60,000 nt of DNA from Nymphaea colorata (GCF_008831285.2 NC_045142.1:7914713-7974712); one strand, 5' to 3'. Positions 1 through 12,860 are shown, numbered from the stretch's first letter. Numbers and translations: made by a program. Notes: generated by a model not told the origin, from the sequence alone.

Positions 1-1414
1 ACTAACAGAGATAGTTCAAAAAGGTTGCCACGCTAGAGTTGTGTTGGGTGCAGCTTGAGTGCTTCGCGAGTGCAGCTTGGGTGCGGCAACAAAGTTTAAC
101 AATCATTAATTGCTATTTTTATTACTTGTGAACAATTTTATTGCTAGTTTTGTTGTTTGCACACAATTTTGTTTCTATATAAATATATATAGATACAACT
201 ATATTATATTCTCACCACACCCACACCCATGTTTTTTTTGGAAGATGCAGCATCCACACCCTACACCTATGTGACATAACTGCCAATGGCATAATCAAAA
301 GGAAACAGAATGCAAACTAAGCAAAAGCAAATATAGAAAGTAGGGAACAATAAGAAATTAACAAAAGCAATCAGGGTTTTTCTTAATCAACTCCAATAAT
401 ACATCAAAGAATAAACACACCCGTAAATAAGGGCTGCTGCCAAATCAAATGGATCTTGGTTCCATAACAGAAAAATAATATCCAGACGCTGATAACTAAA
501 GGTCCATATCAACTACTTAAATGGAAATAATTAAATGGATCCAGTCCATTTGGAATTTGAATAGCGTTCATCAGTTATTTTGCAACTGCTCATGTCTGTT
601 AGTACCAAGAAAGACTGTCAAAGACTCAAAACCAGGGTGAAATATATCATTTTGGAAAAAGATGCCTTGGGAAGTCTCTAACCCTTGTAATGCTGTGAAT
701 CGTCTAGCAGATGTCAGGGTGAAAGTAAATGTCATCTTATTGATACATTCATGTAAAACCTGGAGAAGCCTAGTGAAACTTAAATGAATTAAATTGCACA
801 CATTGGGTTTTACATAATAGTCACATATATAATTTCAAATTGTTGATTGCATTGATTTGCTTCAAGTTTTGTTCTGATGGTAATAGTAGTGTGGATGAAT
901 TGATTTACTGTGTGAGAAGGTAGTGCTTTAATGCTTATTCCCCCCTAGACCATGATTGTGTGTGGTGTTTGCTATGATGGTTTCTGATATTTGATGATTG
1001 CGCTTGGTGATTTGTTAAGTTAATATCTAATATTGAAAATGTATTGTAGTATTATGCTACTTGCTTAAAAGAACATGTCACAATAAAATATTTAAGCCAA
1101 GGTTTAAGTCGCTAATGCATATATGTTGAGATGAACTGTTGATGAAAGAAGCACTTTGTTGCCTTTTTAACACTGAGGCCAGATACAAACTTTAGTCAAA
1201 ATGCACCTAGGAACCCACCTGGGCAATGGGTGCAATGTTGTTTAACAAGGTCCACCAAGGTGGATCTGCCTAGTCGCCTAGGGGTGTGGCTCTGTCTCTC
1301 TCTCTCTCTCTCTCTCTCCACTTAGGTCCTTCTATCCAGAGTAATTTTATTAGTTCCTGCTTTGTACTGTTTGCCTTGCCGCACATCTTGTTGGGCAAGA
1401 GATTAGTAATGTTA

Positions 1415-1470
<56 letters not shown>

Positions 1471-2140
1471 CAGTCACCAGCTAACATTTCCAGTGCCACT
1501 ACTTCTGTCCTCCCATCAAAAGTTGTTGCTGCTGATGTTGTACAGATCTTTTTATGCTTTCCTTTCTTCTTGATTCCTCTTTTCCTTCTTCCACTTCTTT
1601 ATTAATTTGCCTCTATTCTCTCCTCCTCCTCCAACGGCATGTATGATGTGGGTATCCACATCAAGTACTCAAAATAAGTCCTTATAATTATATTTTACAT
1701 ACATGTGGACATTTGTGTGTGGACATTTGTGTACTACCACCAAGTTCCGCACCTCACTCCTCTGTACGGCCATCCAAGATCACCACATGCCCATAGATGA
1801 GCATCCTTTTGGACGACATGGCTTACCCTTTCTGGCTTGAGACAAATTGGGAATCTCCTACGTTAACTAAAGACAGGTCACAACAGTTGATTCTAGTTAT
1901 TGACAGCCATACCTTACATGCCCTTAAACACCACTTTTGGGAAGAAATAGATCTGTCAAACCCTTCTTCATACTTCTACTCGTCCCTTTATTCTGTTCAA
2001 CTTCATCTTTACCATAACTGAACATGCCTAGAGTTTCCACATCCGAAAAAGTTGACTTTTGCACTACAAAGAATAGCTGGGAGAATTGTTTCTGTATTTT
2101 AGATCTAAAATACATTAGTACTAGATATGAATCAGCAACA

Positions 2141-2347
2141 CTAGACCATGTTAATCATCTCTAAAAACACCATGGCGTCTACTGCAACATAATTAGCAGC
2201 GACATCTGCTATGCACCTCCATCCAATAAGAGAAATGAAGAAAGGAAATAGGTATACCACAAAAAGAGCCAGGTCATGGTTTACATTTGGAGAAAGCTCA
2301 ACCGTAAAATCTTTTCGTCCTTGTAATGCCATGCTCATCACAGGCAC
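2141..2347 (-). other. Minus-strand open segment, possible exon of an unknown gene
   Basis: Encodes a hydrophobic stretch (LALFVVYLFPFFISLIGW) after GRKDFTVELSPNV. The GRKDFTVELSPNV part loosely recalls the C-terminal strand region of LURP-one-related proteins, but the following residues and the neighbouring segments do not fit. No clear splice sites delimit it. Confidence 0.15.
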
Positions 2348-3142
2348 ATGTCTGGTTCAGAATTTTAAACGTTCTCTTAATGCTGATGAAAAAAGCAGTT
2401 CTTAGATATGAGAATGCAAGTTACATGCCCTACAGACAGAAGTGGGAAGTTGACAAGGAAACTATAGAATCACGACTTACCAATTCGATCAGCTGGAACA
2501 TGGAAGCCCACAGCATTACGCAATATACAAAAATGCAAATGCACAAACGAAGCTCCATGTGCAACCGAACCTTTTTCTTAGGTTAATTTATGCATACACC
2601 AAAGTTAGAAGAATCCGGAACCAACAGCTCCATAAAACTACAGAGGAAAAAAAAGGAAAAGAAACAAATAGAAAAAACATGTAGAGTTAACAGACCCATA
2701 CCACAAGAAACTATAAATACGGAGAAGAAAATTATCCATGCACAACCAACAACCTTTACTAAAAAAGTTACAAAAGTGAGAGAAGAAACCATAAAAAGTA
2801 AACTAAAAAAAAAAACTGCAGAACCCATTACTCCATAAATGTGAAAATTCAAAAAACCGACGCAGAAAAAAAAAAGCAAAAAAAAAAAGAGAGCAAACAA
2901 CACTGTCACAAAACGAAGAAACAAAAGTTAATTTACTGGAACAATAACTAGAAAATAAAAGAACTCGATGCAACAAAATTCCAAGAAGTCCAGAAAGAAA
3001 AAAAAAAAGCCATTAGAGAGACACAACAATCGAGGAACACCGACCTCCAAACCGCCGACCCGCTGAGCGAAGAGCCTTGGCCGCGAGAACCCGATTTCTC
3101 TCCGGCGGATCTCGAACTCCATCGTAATCGATCGACCTTCCA

Positions 3143-3290
3143 TCGCTCTCTCCACAAACCAAAGAGAAACAACAAAAAACAGAAAAACGCCCCACCACCT
3201 TCACAGCTAATTCACTGGAAGGACTCCGACAAGAATTCAATCCAACAGCCAAAGAAACTCATAGCAAATGAGATTTGGGACTATTTAAAG
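3143..3290 (-). promoter_or_regulatory. Possible minus-strand promoter and 5' leader
   Basis: Reading minus: a CT/GA-rich tract (3373-3394), TTTAAATAG near 3281-3289 as a TATA candidate, then a leader and ATG at 3143 opening MEGRSITMEFEIRRREIG in a GC-rich patch. A good donor (GATCGAATTG|GTAAGTCG) occurs further along the minus strand near 2480. I could not assemble a protein or recognise a family, so this is only a hint of a gene running left. Confidence 0.2.
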
Positions 3291-3751
3291 CATGTCGGGA
3301 AAGCACCCACAAAGGGGAACCTTCACATCAATCTCCATTCCCCATCTCTCCCGTCACAGACAGACACTCTTCCTCTCTCTCTCTCTCTCTCTCTGAGAAG
3401 AAGCGAAAAGGCAGAGAGGCCTAAGTCGCCAAACCAGATGACACTCCATGGGGCCCGTTTACCTTTTTCTGCTCCCAGGATTCAATTCCACGCCTTTTTA
3501 CAGAAAGCATCAGCATGCAGCGGCCCCCACTTCTGGTCAGTAATATGGACAACCGGTTCGGGTCATGCTCGGATCCAAACTTTTCCTTGACAAGAAAGAT
3601 CTTGGCCTGAAATTTTTGAGTGAAAAGTATCGGGTCGGGTCTTGACGATGGAATTGTTTGAGCAGGTTGAACTTTGACCCGATGGAATTCAGATAGAAAA
3701 AGGCTCCATTTGTTTGCTTCAAATCTAAATTAGATAGGCATTTAAATGACA

Positions 3752-3754
<3 letters not shown>

Positions 3755-3798
<44 letters not shown>
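3755..3798. repeat. (TA)n microsatellite
   Basis: Pure TA run of about 21 units, directly followed by the tandem unit beginning GACTGCACAACAAG. Confidence 0.95.
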
Positions 3799-3801
<3 letters not shown>

Positions 3802-4040
3802 ACTGCACAACAAGTCGAGTAACTCAGGTTTGAATTGAACTCGCTCTAAAAAGCTCAGCTTGTGTTGACTTCGAACTTACAAAGATACTTGAAACGATAA
3901 ATGAATCAATATACATATATATTGACTCTACAACAAATCGAGTAACTCGGGTTCGAATCGAACTCGCTCGAAAAAGCTCATCTTGTGTCAACTTCGAACT
4001 TACAAAGATACTCGAAACGATAAACGAATCAAGCTCGAGT
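3798..4040 (+). repeat. ~122-bp tandem duplication
   Basis: Two copies sharing CAAC-A-TCGAGTAACTC, AACTCGCTC-AAAAAGCTCA and GACTTCGAACTTACAAAGATACT, starting near 3801 and 3923. CTCGACTCG-rich sequence downstream (4040-4280) is the type often found in decayed plant transposons. Confidence 0.8.
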
Positions 4041-4319
4041 TTTATGAACTCGACTCGTTTATACTCGATTCTATATAATATTGCCAAAACTAGTAAGGCA
4101 AAAACAAATTTTCACAAGTTACATAAGTCAACACTTACATGAGTTAAACGCTTACACGAGTTGAACATTTCAACATCAACGAGTGGAGTTAAAGTTTGAT
4201 TTTGTGTAGTCAAGTCAAGCTCTAATTTGTTAAAGGAGTTTGACTCGACTTTGAGCTGAACAAACTCGGGCTCGACTCGACACGTATATTGCCCTATACA
4301 TATGTGTAAGAGACCCTTT

Positions 4320-4565
4320 GACTTGGGGCTGGACTTCAGGCCCAACCATCAAGGTCCAAAGCTTGGGCCTAACCCAATTATAATAAAATGTATAAACATA
4401 ATATATAAATATAACGATTATATTAAAAAGTATGCATAACTATAACAAAATAAAATTATGTATATTATTGAGCAGAATCAGGCTGCTAGTACCCAATCGG
4501 ACCTGGCCCGAGAAACTTTGAGGTAGGCTTGGGTTCAGCCTACTTTGGGCCGGGCACCCCCGACT
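4320..4565. mobile_element. Family B short element (GGGCC-ended, AT core), copy 1
   Basis: GC-rich flank with TTGGGGCTGGACTTCAGGCCCAA, an AT core of TATAAATATAACG type, then CTGGCCCGAG, GGGTTCAGCC and GGGCCGGGCACCCCC. Same architecture as the copies at 6.1, 8.2, 9.2 and 36.0 kb. Likely a non-autonomous DNA element; boundaries approximate. Confidence 0.45.
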
Positions 4566-4566
4566 A

Positions 4567-4708
4567 CATAACTATGATTATTTGATTTATAACCATTGTA
4601 AGTTTGTTGGGACTCACTGTAAGTTTGTTCATAACTATGATTATTTGATTTATAACCATTGTAAGTTTGTTGGGACTCACTGTAAGTTTGTTCATAACTA
4701 TGATTATT
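4567..4708 (+). repeat. 63-bp tandem repeat, 2.25 copies
   Basis: CATAACTATGATTATTTGAT units start at 4567, 4630 and 4693. Each full unit also contains GTAAGTTTGTT twice, so the unit is itself internally duplicated. The first two copies are virtually identical, implying recent slippage. Confidence 0.9.
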
Positions 4709-6008
4709 GGATTTATTTTTAAAATAATATATATTTTAGTTTGAAGTGCATTAGTGTTCCATAGCCAAAAATTTCTAGCTCACTGTTGGTCCCCAAGAAA
4801 ATTATGAATATAGAGTCCATTTTTTCATTATAAAAAAAAATTTGTGGGGCATTACCTTATCTAACCTAGTTTTGTATAAACTTGGTTTTATGAATAAAAA
4901 CTTGGTGTATTTGTTTTGCTACTCACCTTAACCTGATTGTTTATGAATGGCTTGATGCTTTCTCTTATGCTCGCTATAAGGAATATAGCTCGCTTATGAA
5001 ACTCGTTGGCTCACGATTTTTATTCCCTTTGTAAAACCAGGTTTTGTTCAAATTGGGTTTTCCTCAAATCCTGTTTTAGTGGCACCCAAACACTCAATAG
5101 ATCTGATTTTTTAATGCCCTTTAGATAGACCTATATTTTAGCATAAGAATATTATGCATCTATCTCATCTTTATTTTATGTTTACATCATATGTATATGA
5201 AAGAATACTGAATGTCACTGTCAAATGAAAGTTTACTTAGATGTCAAATTAATGAAGATGGTAAGGTTTATATATAACTTAATTCACATTATGCTTATTG
5301 ACCTTTCTGACCTTTATATTCTTCTTAAATCGATCAGTTTTCTTATACTATATGACTACAAATTAAAAACGAATTCTGTGAATTACGAAAAAATATACTA
5401 TGTGTTGAAATGAAAAATCATGGAAATATATTTATGAAACGCAAAAGGATAGCTAAGCTAACGGTAGGCTGACTTCTTTGTTTTTGGGCTTGAGAAGGCT
5501 GTCACAAGCTATCCATTGTTTATTTTATATTTTAAAAATAATTTTTTATTTTAACCGGGCCGGCTCAATGGCCAATCCTAATGGGGAAGCGGCGGGCTAT
5601 GAGGAGGTAAAAAATGAATTGATGAGCCAAAAAAAATGGTTGGAGGATGGTTTGAACTTCGAAAATAAAAAAATGATGTGTTCATGTAAAAGTTAAAAGG
5701 GTTTTTCTCAATTTGACCTGTCGCAACTTCAAAAATACAAAAAAAAAAAGTTTCATCCCTCCTTTCTCTCAAACGGACAAAACAATCTCATGCATTCATT
5801 CAAATGGAAAATAGAAGAACATCCAACGCCATCACATGCTGCTAAGCCAAGAAAAATGAAGAGACAAATATATATATATAATAATAATCCGATCCACTAT
5901 TGGGTTTAGAAAGATAAGAATCAGAACAATCATCTCATTAATGACCTCATTTATAGGTTATTAAAGATTTCTCACAATCTTCAATAAAATAGTAAACATT
6001 TTGAGCGT

Positions 6009-6254
6009 TATATATATATATATATATATATACACAAGCACACTAAAGAAAGAGAGATGAAAACGGAGAGAGATTAGACTTAGGTTCAGCCAGATAAGAG
6101 CTGGGTCCAGGTAGGCTTGATGTTTGAAACCCGAGCTCAGGCTTGATTTGATTACAATGAAAAATATTTGTTTAAATATAAATTAATTAAAAATATATTT
6201 TAATTATATTAATAATAAAATATAAATATTATTGAAAAATTATCGAGCCAGATG

Positions 6255-6321
<67 letters not shown>

Positions 6322-6330
6322 GAGAGAAAA
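6009..6330. repeat. (TA)n tracts and (TA)n(GA)n compound microsatellite around a family B copy
   Basis: (TA)n at 6009-6032 and (TA)n then (GA)n at 6257-6330. Between them (about 6080-6255) is a family B remnant: CAGATAAGAGCTGGGTCCAG and GAGCTCAGGCTTGA, then the AT core ending ATTATCGAGCCAGA. Confidence 0.7.
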
Positions 6331-8200
6331 AGAAAAAAAAGTGATGAAAGAGAGATGAAGGAAGAAGATAGAAAGCAAATTAAGAGAGGTAAAAAGAGGA
6401 CAGAGTTTTTTTGTAAAAAGGGTGAGAGATTTAAAAAAGAGAGAGAAGACGTTTAGTAAAAGGAGGAAAAGGGGGACCTTAGTTAAAAAAAAGAAAAGAA
6501 GAGATGAATGTCCAAAGAGGTTTTGAAAAGGAGAAAAGAGAACGAAAGAAAGAAAAGATTAAAAAAAAAATGAGAAAGAAAACGAAAAGAAAAATAGCGA
6601 TGAAGAGGAGAGAGAAAAAGCTTAAAAAAGAGATAGATAAAGCCGTCTTAAAAAGATAGAGAAAAATATTAGAAAGCCATGCTGGCGCCGGTCATGCTCT
6701 TAGAACTCCAAGGAAGATTTTTGAAACTTTAGGAATTTCATCGACTTGCTATGAATGAAAAAGACAAGGAAAAACTAGAGATGACTAGAAAAAAATGAAC
6801 TCTTGAAATTCTCTACGAGCTCCTCCAGGGTTTCCACTTGGTAGAGATGGAGGCTTGAAGTTGAAGCTGAAGTGAGTGAGCTTGGAAAGTGAAAAGAATA
6901 ATAAAGAGAAAAAAAAAAGAGGGAAATAGTGATGGTATTTATATATGAACAAGACATAATTGAATTAGCCTCATTATTTTCCTATGTGTAATTATATGTT
7001 TTTTAGTCATTGTTACCTTAAAAATAGGATAATCGTATCAATGTTCAATAACGTCAAAGATGTCAAAAAATGAAGTTGACCAAAGGTTTGACTATTTCAG
7101 CCTACTACCTCATGTCCGACCAACCTTGGCTTGGCCAAGTGGCGGACATACCTGCCTGACCTGTTCGCCAGGCAGGGGTGGAGGGAGGGGGGGCCCACCA
7201 AGGCCATGGCTCGGGTGAGTGCAAAAAATTTTAATTTTTATATTAAAAAAATCAATTTTTTTTAGTTTGACTCGACCCATCGTTTCTGTTGGCCCTACTC
7301 GTCGCTCATCTTGGCCCGACCTGCGAACCGTTTGATTCGCCTCTAAAAAATTTCTATCTTCGGCAAAGCATGACCTAGCTTGGCTAGGGCATTCTAGGCC
7401 AGCTCAGTCTGCCACGTCAGCTGTGGGCCTCGTGGAGATAAACAAAATGGTATTTTGAGGAATTTTGATAAAAGTGAGAGCATTTTTTTAAATAAAAAGA
7501 TATTTCGAGAACAATTAATGGCATTTCGGGAAATTCAAGGATATATTGGAAAAAAACAAGAATATGTTGGGAATTTTGAACTGGAACCTAATGTGCTTTA
7601 GAAAATGACCATGTCTCAATCCTTGGGTTTGGAAAGGGTTTGTGAACTGGATTTAGATCTGAAACCAAACCCAAACACTAGGGTAGGACCATGTTAGAAT
7701 TCTGGACCTGGAAATGGATCTAGATCTGGATCATAACCTCAAAACGATTCACCACGGTCGAGCACTAAATCCATACCATAGTCACCATATCATCTTGGCG
7801 TTTTTAATGATGTTTCTTTTTTCTATAATACGTCTATCTTGACAAAAAGGGAATATGGTAAATTCTTAAAAAATTTAAACAACCTTAAAATTTAGGGAAA
7901 AATAAAATGAACGATAAGCCAACATCAAAAAATAAGTAGATTAAATAACAAATAAAAATTAGAAAATGAAACAAGCATAATTGAAAACATAAAATATACT
8001 TTAAATAAAAAAAAAAGGAAAAATATGGAAACAACGTAAAAAAAACATGTTTTTTTGCATTTTTTTGGCATTAAGAATGATTTTTTCCCTTTTTTCCAGC
8101 TGACTTATTTTTGAAATTTAAATGCGTGTTTTTCAAACCAAAAAAAAAAAAAAAAACTTTTTTGTGACTATGTAGTTCATGATACACCGACTAAATCATG
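6331..8200. other. Intergenic, purine-rich then AT-rich
   Basis: Long AG/AAAG-rich low-complexity stretch to about 6.7 kb, then GC-richer GGCCCGAC-type remnants at 7.1-7.45 kb resembling decayed element ends, then A/T-rich DNA. No gene supported. Confidence 0.55.
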
Positions 8201-8233
8201 GTAATTTTGGATGCAACTACTACTCAAGGTATA

Positions 8234-8498
8234 AGAGTGGGCATCGGGCCAGAGGTTCATTGCGCTTTTTGGCCTGGGCCCGAGTTAAAATCCGGCCGGC
8301 TCAGGCCTCGGCTTGCATTGAACTAGGCCAAGCTTGATAAATTTTGTAATTAATTGCAAATAATTATATATATAAGATATATAATTTATATTTTTAATAT
8401 AAATTTAACCGGGCCTGACTCGAACCACCAAAATGAGACCCGAACCGACCCGGACCCAAATTCGAATGGAGCCGGCCTGTCCTCACGCCCACCCCTAT
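8234..8498. mobile_element. Family B short element, copy with both ends
   Basis: Starts AGAGTGGGCATCGGGCC and ends in the complement, CACGCCCACCCCTAT, so GTGGGC occurs inverted at both ends. GC-rich shoulders surround an AT core (TTAATATAAATTTAACCGGGCC). About 265 bp, no ORF. Resembles hAT-type non-autonomous elements with GGGGTGGGC ends. Confidence 0.55.
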
Positions 8499-9194
8499 CA
8501 CGGTATAGTACGTGTCAACAATTGTCTTCTTAATTAATTGTCCTTCACACGCCCGAGTGTCAAACAAATGAATTCTCATAATATGCTAACGACTCAATCG
8601 ATTGAAGTAGAATTCTAGCAAGCGTTTGGTTTGATAATTTATTGCATTTGAACTTTAATTAATTGATTGTGCCTTAACAGAGAGACATTTATAAATATCA
8701 TGGTTTCTGCTTCATTATGACTGTATAAATAGCAGCGGTAGTTTCAAAAGAGTCATGCATTCAATACCCTAATTAAGAATATGATTGCCGGTTTAATTAG
8801 TTAAAGGGGTGTGCATGCTATCAACTAAAGTTTCACAAAAAGTTTCTCAAGTTATGGGTGTAATACCTAAAAAATTTAGCACTTTATTGAAAATTGTGAG
8901 AAATATTTAAGAGCTTACAAAGGAGATTGTTATTCTGGTTTCTAATTTATTTATTTTTTAGCTGAAGCAGAAACTGTTAAAGACGGGTTGGGATCTGTCA
9001 GAGCAGGAATCCAAGCCTAAGAGTGGGTGAGGTATGAGCTATATTACAAAATAATATTTGCTTTGAACCTGTTTTTTTTTGTGTTACCATTTATGCTTAT
9101 AGTTGGGTAACCACTGCAAAATGTTGAAAGATAATTATCTTAATATTTTAAAAATAAAATTAGCATGTCCTGGCAGTACACAATAAGAACTGAT

Positions 9195-9450
9195 TTGTGA
9201 ACCGATGTCCAAAACTCAGGCCCTAGCCCAGGCAAGGCTTGGTTATAATAAAGAAATGTTATTTAAAAATATAAAATAATTTTTAAATATATAATATATA
9301 TTATTAATAAATAAACATTTTTTAAAGGTTATCGGGTCAGATTGGGCTCCCGTTGGGCCGATTCGGTCAAGCCAATCAGGCCCGAGCCCGGGCCCGTACC
9401 GGGCTGGGTACTTGGTACTCACCGACGGCCCAGCCGGCGTTCACCATTAG
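9195..9450. mobile_element. Family B short element, copy 3
   Basis: CAGGCCCTAGCCCAGGCAAG, then an AT core (TAAATATATAATATATATTATT), then TTATCGGGTCAGATTGGG and GGCCCGAGCCCGGGCCCGTAC. Same order as the other copies; ends imprecise. Confidence 0.5.
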
Positions 9451-10482
9451 GCATAGCATAACATAATTGGTCAGGTTGACAGACATGTAAACACATAGGT
9501 TGGATTTATGTGGGCACATGCATCAAGAAAAAAACCATTAATATGGAAAAGGAAAAGAAAAAAACTCATTGCATTTACTATTGCTTTATATAGCTTCCCT
9601 TTTATCCCATCCGCTATTTCTGCCAACCCACCTTCTTGCTATTTTTTTCCTTTTAAGGTGCAGTTGGAAGCAATTATACAAATAATTGGATTGCGGGAGG
9701 AATTAAATATATTGGAGAAAGGGTTGGAATTGGATATGGCACATCCGGAAAACGACATCCCAGAGGTCCAGATCCGACCCATTTGCATTCCTCCTCGTAA
9801 CCCAACCATGGGTCGTAAAGAATAATTGAGACAATGAGGACAATTTCCTCGTTGGGACCATATTCACATGCTTTCAATATTTGAGGCACGAGTCTGAACC
9901 AATTGAATCCCTTTCACATTTCTTGATGCATATTAATATATAGACGAGATCTATGTGGACTTTTACTGGCGGAAACTGAGGCTGCAAAAAGATTGTGATA
10001 TATTATTTGTTTTTAGTGGTGGAATCAGAAATTTTGGTGAGAATGGGAAGGCCACTTGTGTGTTATGTGGGGGCGTGAAATAGACCTCCCCCTGGTGGAG
10101 CTTACTGAATAAGAATTTATTCCCACGAGCAAGGGTTGGTAGGCGGCCAATTCCTGTTCCAAATATATGAGTCAACCTCTTTGTGATACAAAAGGAAGGC
10201 TATCGACATGCAAGTTAAAGTATAGTGGGTGACACTCCGAAACACCAAAATCAGAGACCATGTGCTTTAGGGGGACAAGGAGGGTTGAGTGAGAAATTCG
10301 ACTTTTTCTTTAGAGAATAAGATAAAATATTCCTTTAGTTGAATTTATTCAGCCCTTCCATCTCTTTAGGATGAACCTCGCGTTGTTGAAATAAACTTTG
10401 ATCCACATTATCTAGCGTCTCTAAGTGTGACAACTTATGTAAGAGGTTGATGACCAAATAAATGAAACAAAAAAAGGGACTC

Positions 10483-10938
10483 CCATGCATTAGTAGGGAT
10501 GTCAACGGGTCAGATTCGGATCTGATAAATCCTTAATCATATCCACTTTTTTGGATATTCATGTATTTGGATTAGAATACGAATAAAGAAAAGTCATATC
10601 CAAATCCGAATCTGAAATCCGATTTTACAATCTGAATCAATTTTGATATTCATATCTGAATATGAATCTGAATTTTGCACCAGATTTTGCCAATTTTTAG
10701 AACGTAACAGCATTAAATACATGATATTTTGTCGAAAAATGAATCCAATCTGAGTCCAAATCGGATATTTATGTATATCCGAATCCGATCATATGCTATT
10801 TATTAAATTCGAATCGGATCCCATTTCTTAATCAGATATTTTTTTTATATCTGATTTTTTTGGATTAGTTCAGTCAAATATCTGATTCAAATAATATATA
10901 TTGACATAATGATGAATTAGTACTTCCATGCATTAGTA
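10483..10938. mobile_element. Family A element (GGGATGTCAA end) with 13-bp flanking direct repeat
   Basis: CCATGCATTAGTA occurs at 10483-10495 and 10926-10938, directly bracketing about 430 bp. The insert begins GGGATGTCAACGGGTCAG and is made of GAATCCGAAT / ATCTGAAT-type variants, with a TTGACATAATG stretch near the right end. No ORF. The direct repeat looks like a target-site duplication. Confidence 0.6.
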
Positions 10939-10939
10939 T

Positions 10940-11820
10940 TAGTTCGATTATCTATGCCAAACCTGTTAACATGAATATACAACATATTATCAAAAGGTAG
11001 TTTTTTTTTGTTGTATGCTGTGTGGTTTGGCATAATTTAGAAAATTTGTTGTTTTAAAAAAAAAACTAAGAAATTTATGTTTATTATTAATTTATTAAAA
11101 ATCAACAATTATAATCAGTTGATTTTGTTCTGATGAAGCCACATACTTTAGATCAAGTTCTTTTGCTCCTTGAACCCATATCATCTACATCAATGCTCTT
11201 ATGTTTTTTCTAATAAGAGACTTCAATGTTGCTCTTTCCTGCCTCCAGGGTCATCATAACATGCACTTCATTTACCATTCAAATTCAATACATGAGACCT
11301 TCATTCTTAATTTATCCAAGTATATCTGTGTTTCCTCTGGCCTAAATGTTGGTTCAATTCATAATTTGCGAACTATTTTAACTAAAACTCACTTTCACTG
11401 CATCAATGAAGAGCATTACATTTTGATGACTTAAAAATTACATGAAGTGCCGACATCAAACCTGTGCTAGTGACATGAGCATCACTCAGCCAAAAAATCC
11501 TGGTTCCACCACTGCCCAAAGAATGCACTCAACAAGAGAATCCTATCATAGATTTCGAACTTTTGACACTATTTTGGCCTGATCCACAAAAACTTAAGAT
11601 CATCTTCAAGTCACAAACCCAAAGTTCAGTATAGAGAGTGCATGACTTTGGCATAATCTGGTATTAAACTCAGCATGCTGAATGGGAAGATAAAAAATAT
11701 ACAGCCATTTGTTGTCTAGAGCTTTAAAATAGTGCAGACAAACAAATGCATGTTAAAATATAAGCTTCAGCTTGAAAACTTTTTAGTTTCTGAAGTGGAC
11801 CCATTAACTGGTCTGGTCTT
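10940..11820. other. Intergenic, nothing recognised
   Basis: AT-rich sequence between the family A element and the TIR MITE. No gene, RNA or clear repeat seen. Confidence 0.5.
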
Positions 11821-11990
11821 TAAGGGGTCGTTCGGCAGTAGGAACATTCTATGAATGTTTCATGAATCTATCCTAAGTTTATGACAAATTCATAGAACAC
11901 TAGCACTAAGAGTCCATGAATCTAATTTAATATTTGGAGCAGATTCATCGAACACTCACAAAGTGTTCAACTTGCCAAACGACCCCTAAA
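11821..11990. mobile_element. 170-bp MITE with GGGGTCGTTTGGCA termini
   Basis: Left end TAAGGGGTCGTTCGGCA (11821-11837) matches the reverse complement of the right end TGCCAAACGACCCCTAAA (11973-11990) with one mismatch in the core. The interior has ATTCATAGAACACT / GATTCATCGAACACTC half repeats. No coding capacity. A clean target duplication was not seen. Confidence 0.8.
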
Positions 11991-12860
11991 TGGTTGCCTT
12001 TCATTAAAATAATCACTAAGTGGGATGTGTACATTGTCATTAAATATTTATGAATTCATTTTTGCATACAAAAAAAAAAAAATTGATGTCTAACAATGGT
12101 TTGAATCTTATTTTTGAAAGATGCATGAATTACATCATTAATTTGCCACTATTACATCTTAAAAGTCGATAAACCTCAATCCAAGCAGCTCAATTTCCTC
12201 AAACTTGAGATGCACGGATTTGAGCGATGTTGAGGATTTTACCTCACACTTCTCAAATCTATAAATTAACTTAAGATCCGCATGATCAATCGCCACCGCA
12301 TGTAAAGTTGTTTGGAAGCGAAGCTAGCAATTTGGTGACAGGTCGAAACTGCCCCCTTTTTTTTTTCTATCCTCAAGATCCAAGGCTGTTTCGGGACTTG
12401 GGTAGAAAGTGGGACACTCATCAACTAAAGTACAATGCATCTACTGTTTTCAGTTCATAAGAGTTACGTCCATAAAAATCGAACTGAAAGCTAAACTGAA
12501 ATTTATAAGCTGGGAATGAACATGTAAGTGGCTCATAACATAGAAAAGAGTGTGGATGCAACCTTTATTCCATTATCATAATAATGAAGGTAGATGTGGT
12601 GAAGATGATAACTTTATTAACATCACTAACTTCGACAATAAGAATGTTATTCATAATCAGTGAGTGCTTTGCTTTTTTAAAAAAAAACTTAGATTTGCAA
12701 TAAAGGTAGTGACAATTGATTCAGAGAGCACTTCTACTGCCCAAGACACTAATAAAAGTTGCCTTTTCTTCTGCCCATTATCAATCGCAGCCGTACTTCC
12801 ACATGGATGCAATGAAAAAGGCAAGCTTTGATAACATCGAATTGATGAATTCCATCGCCG

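Larger units (their letters stand above)
1..3740. other. Intergenic, AT-rich, A-rich and microsatellite DNA
   Basis: Contains (CT)n at 1295-1318, compound (TC)n(TG)n(CG)n at 1414-1470, A-rich low-complexity DNA at 2640-3010 and (CT)n at 3373-3394. Apart from the weak minus-strand hints near 2.1-3.3 kb no gene is supported. Confidence 0.6.

Noticed and set aside
571-2347. LURP-one-related gene on the minus strand
   Set aside because: Two segments resemble LOR strands only loosely and are in the wrong order along the minus strand.
6232-6456. ORF encoding Tyr-Ile and Arg-Glu runs
   Set aside because: Translation of (TA)n and (GA)n microsatellites.
9508-9825. 105-aa ORF as a retrotransposon gag/pol remnant
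   Set aside because: No conserved protease, RT, integrase or zinc-knuckle motif can be seen.
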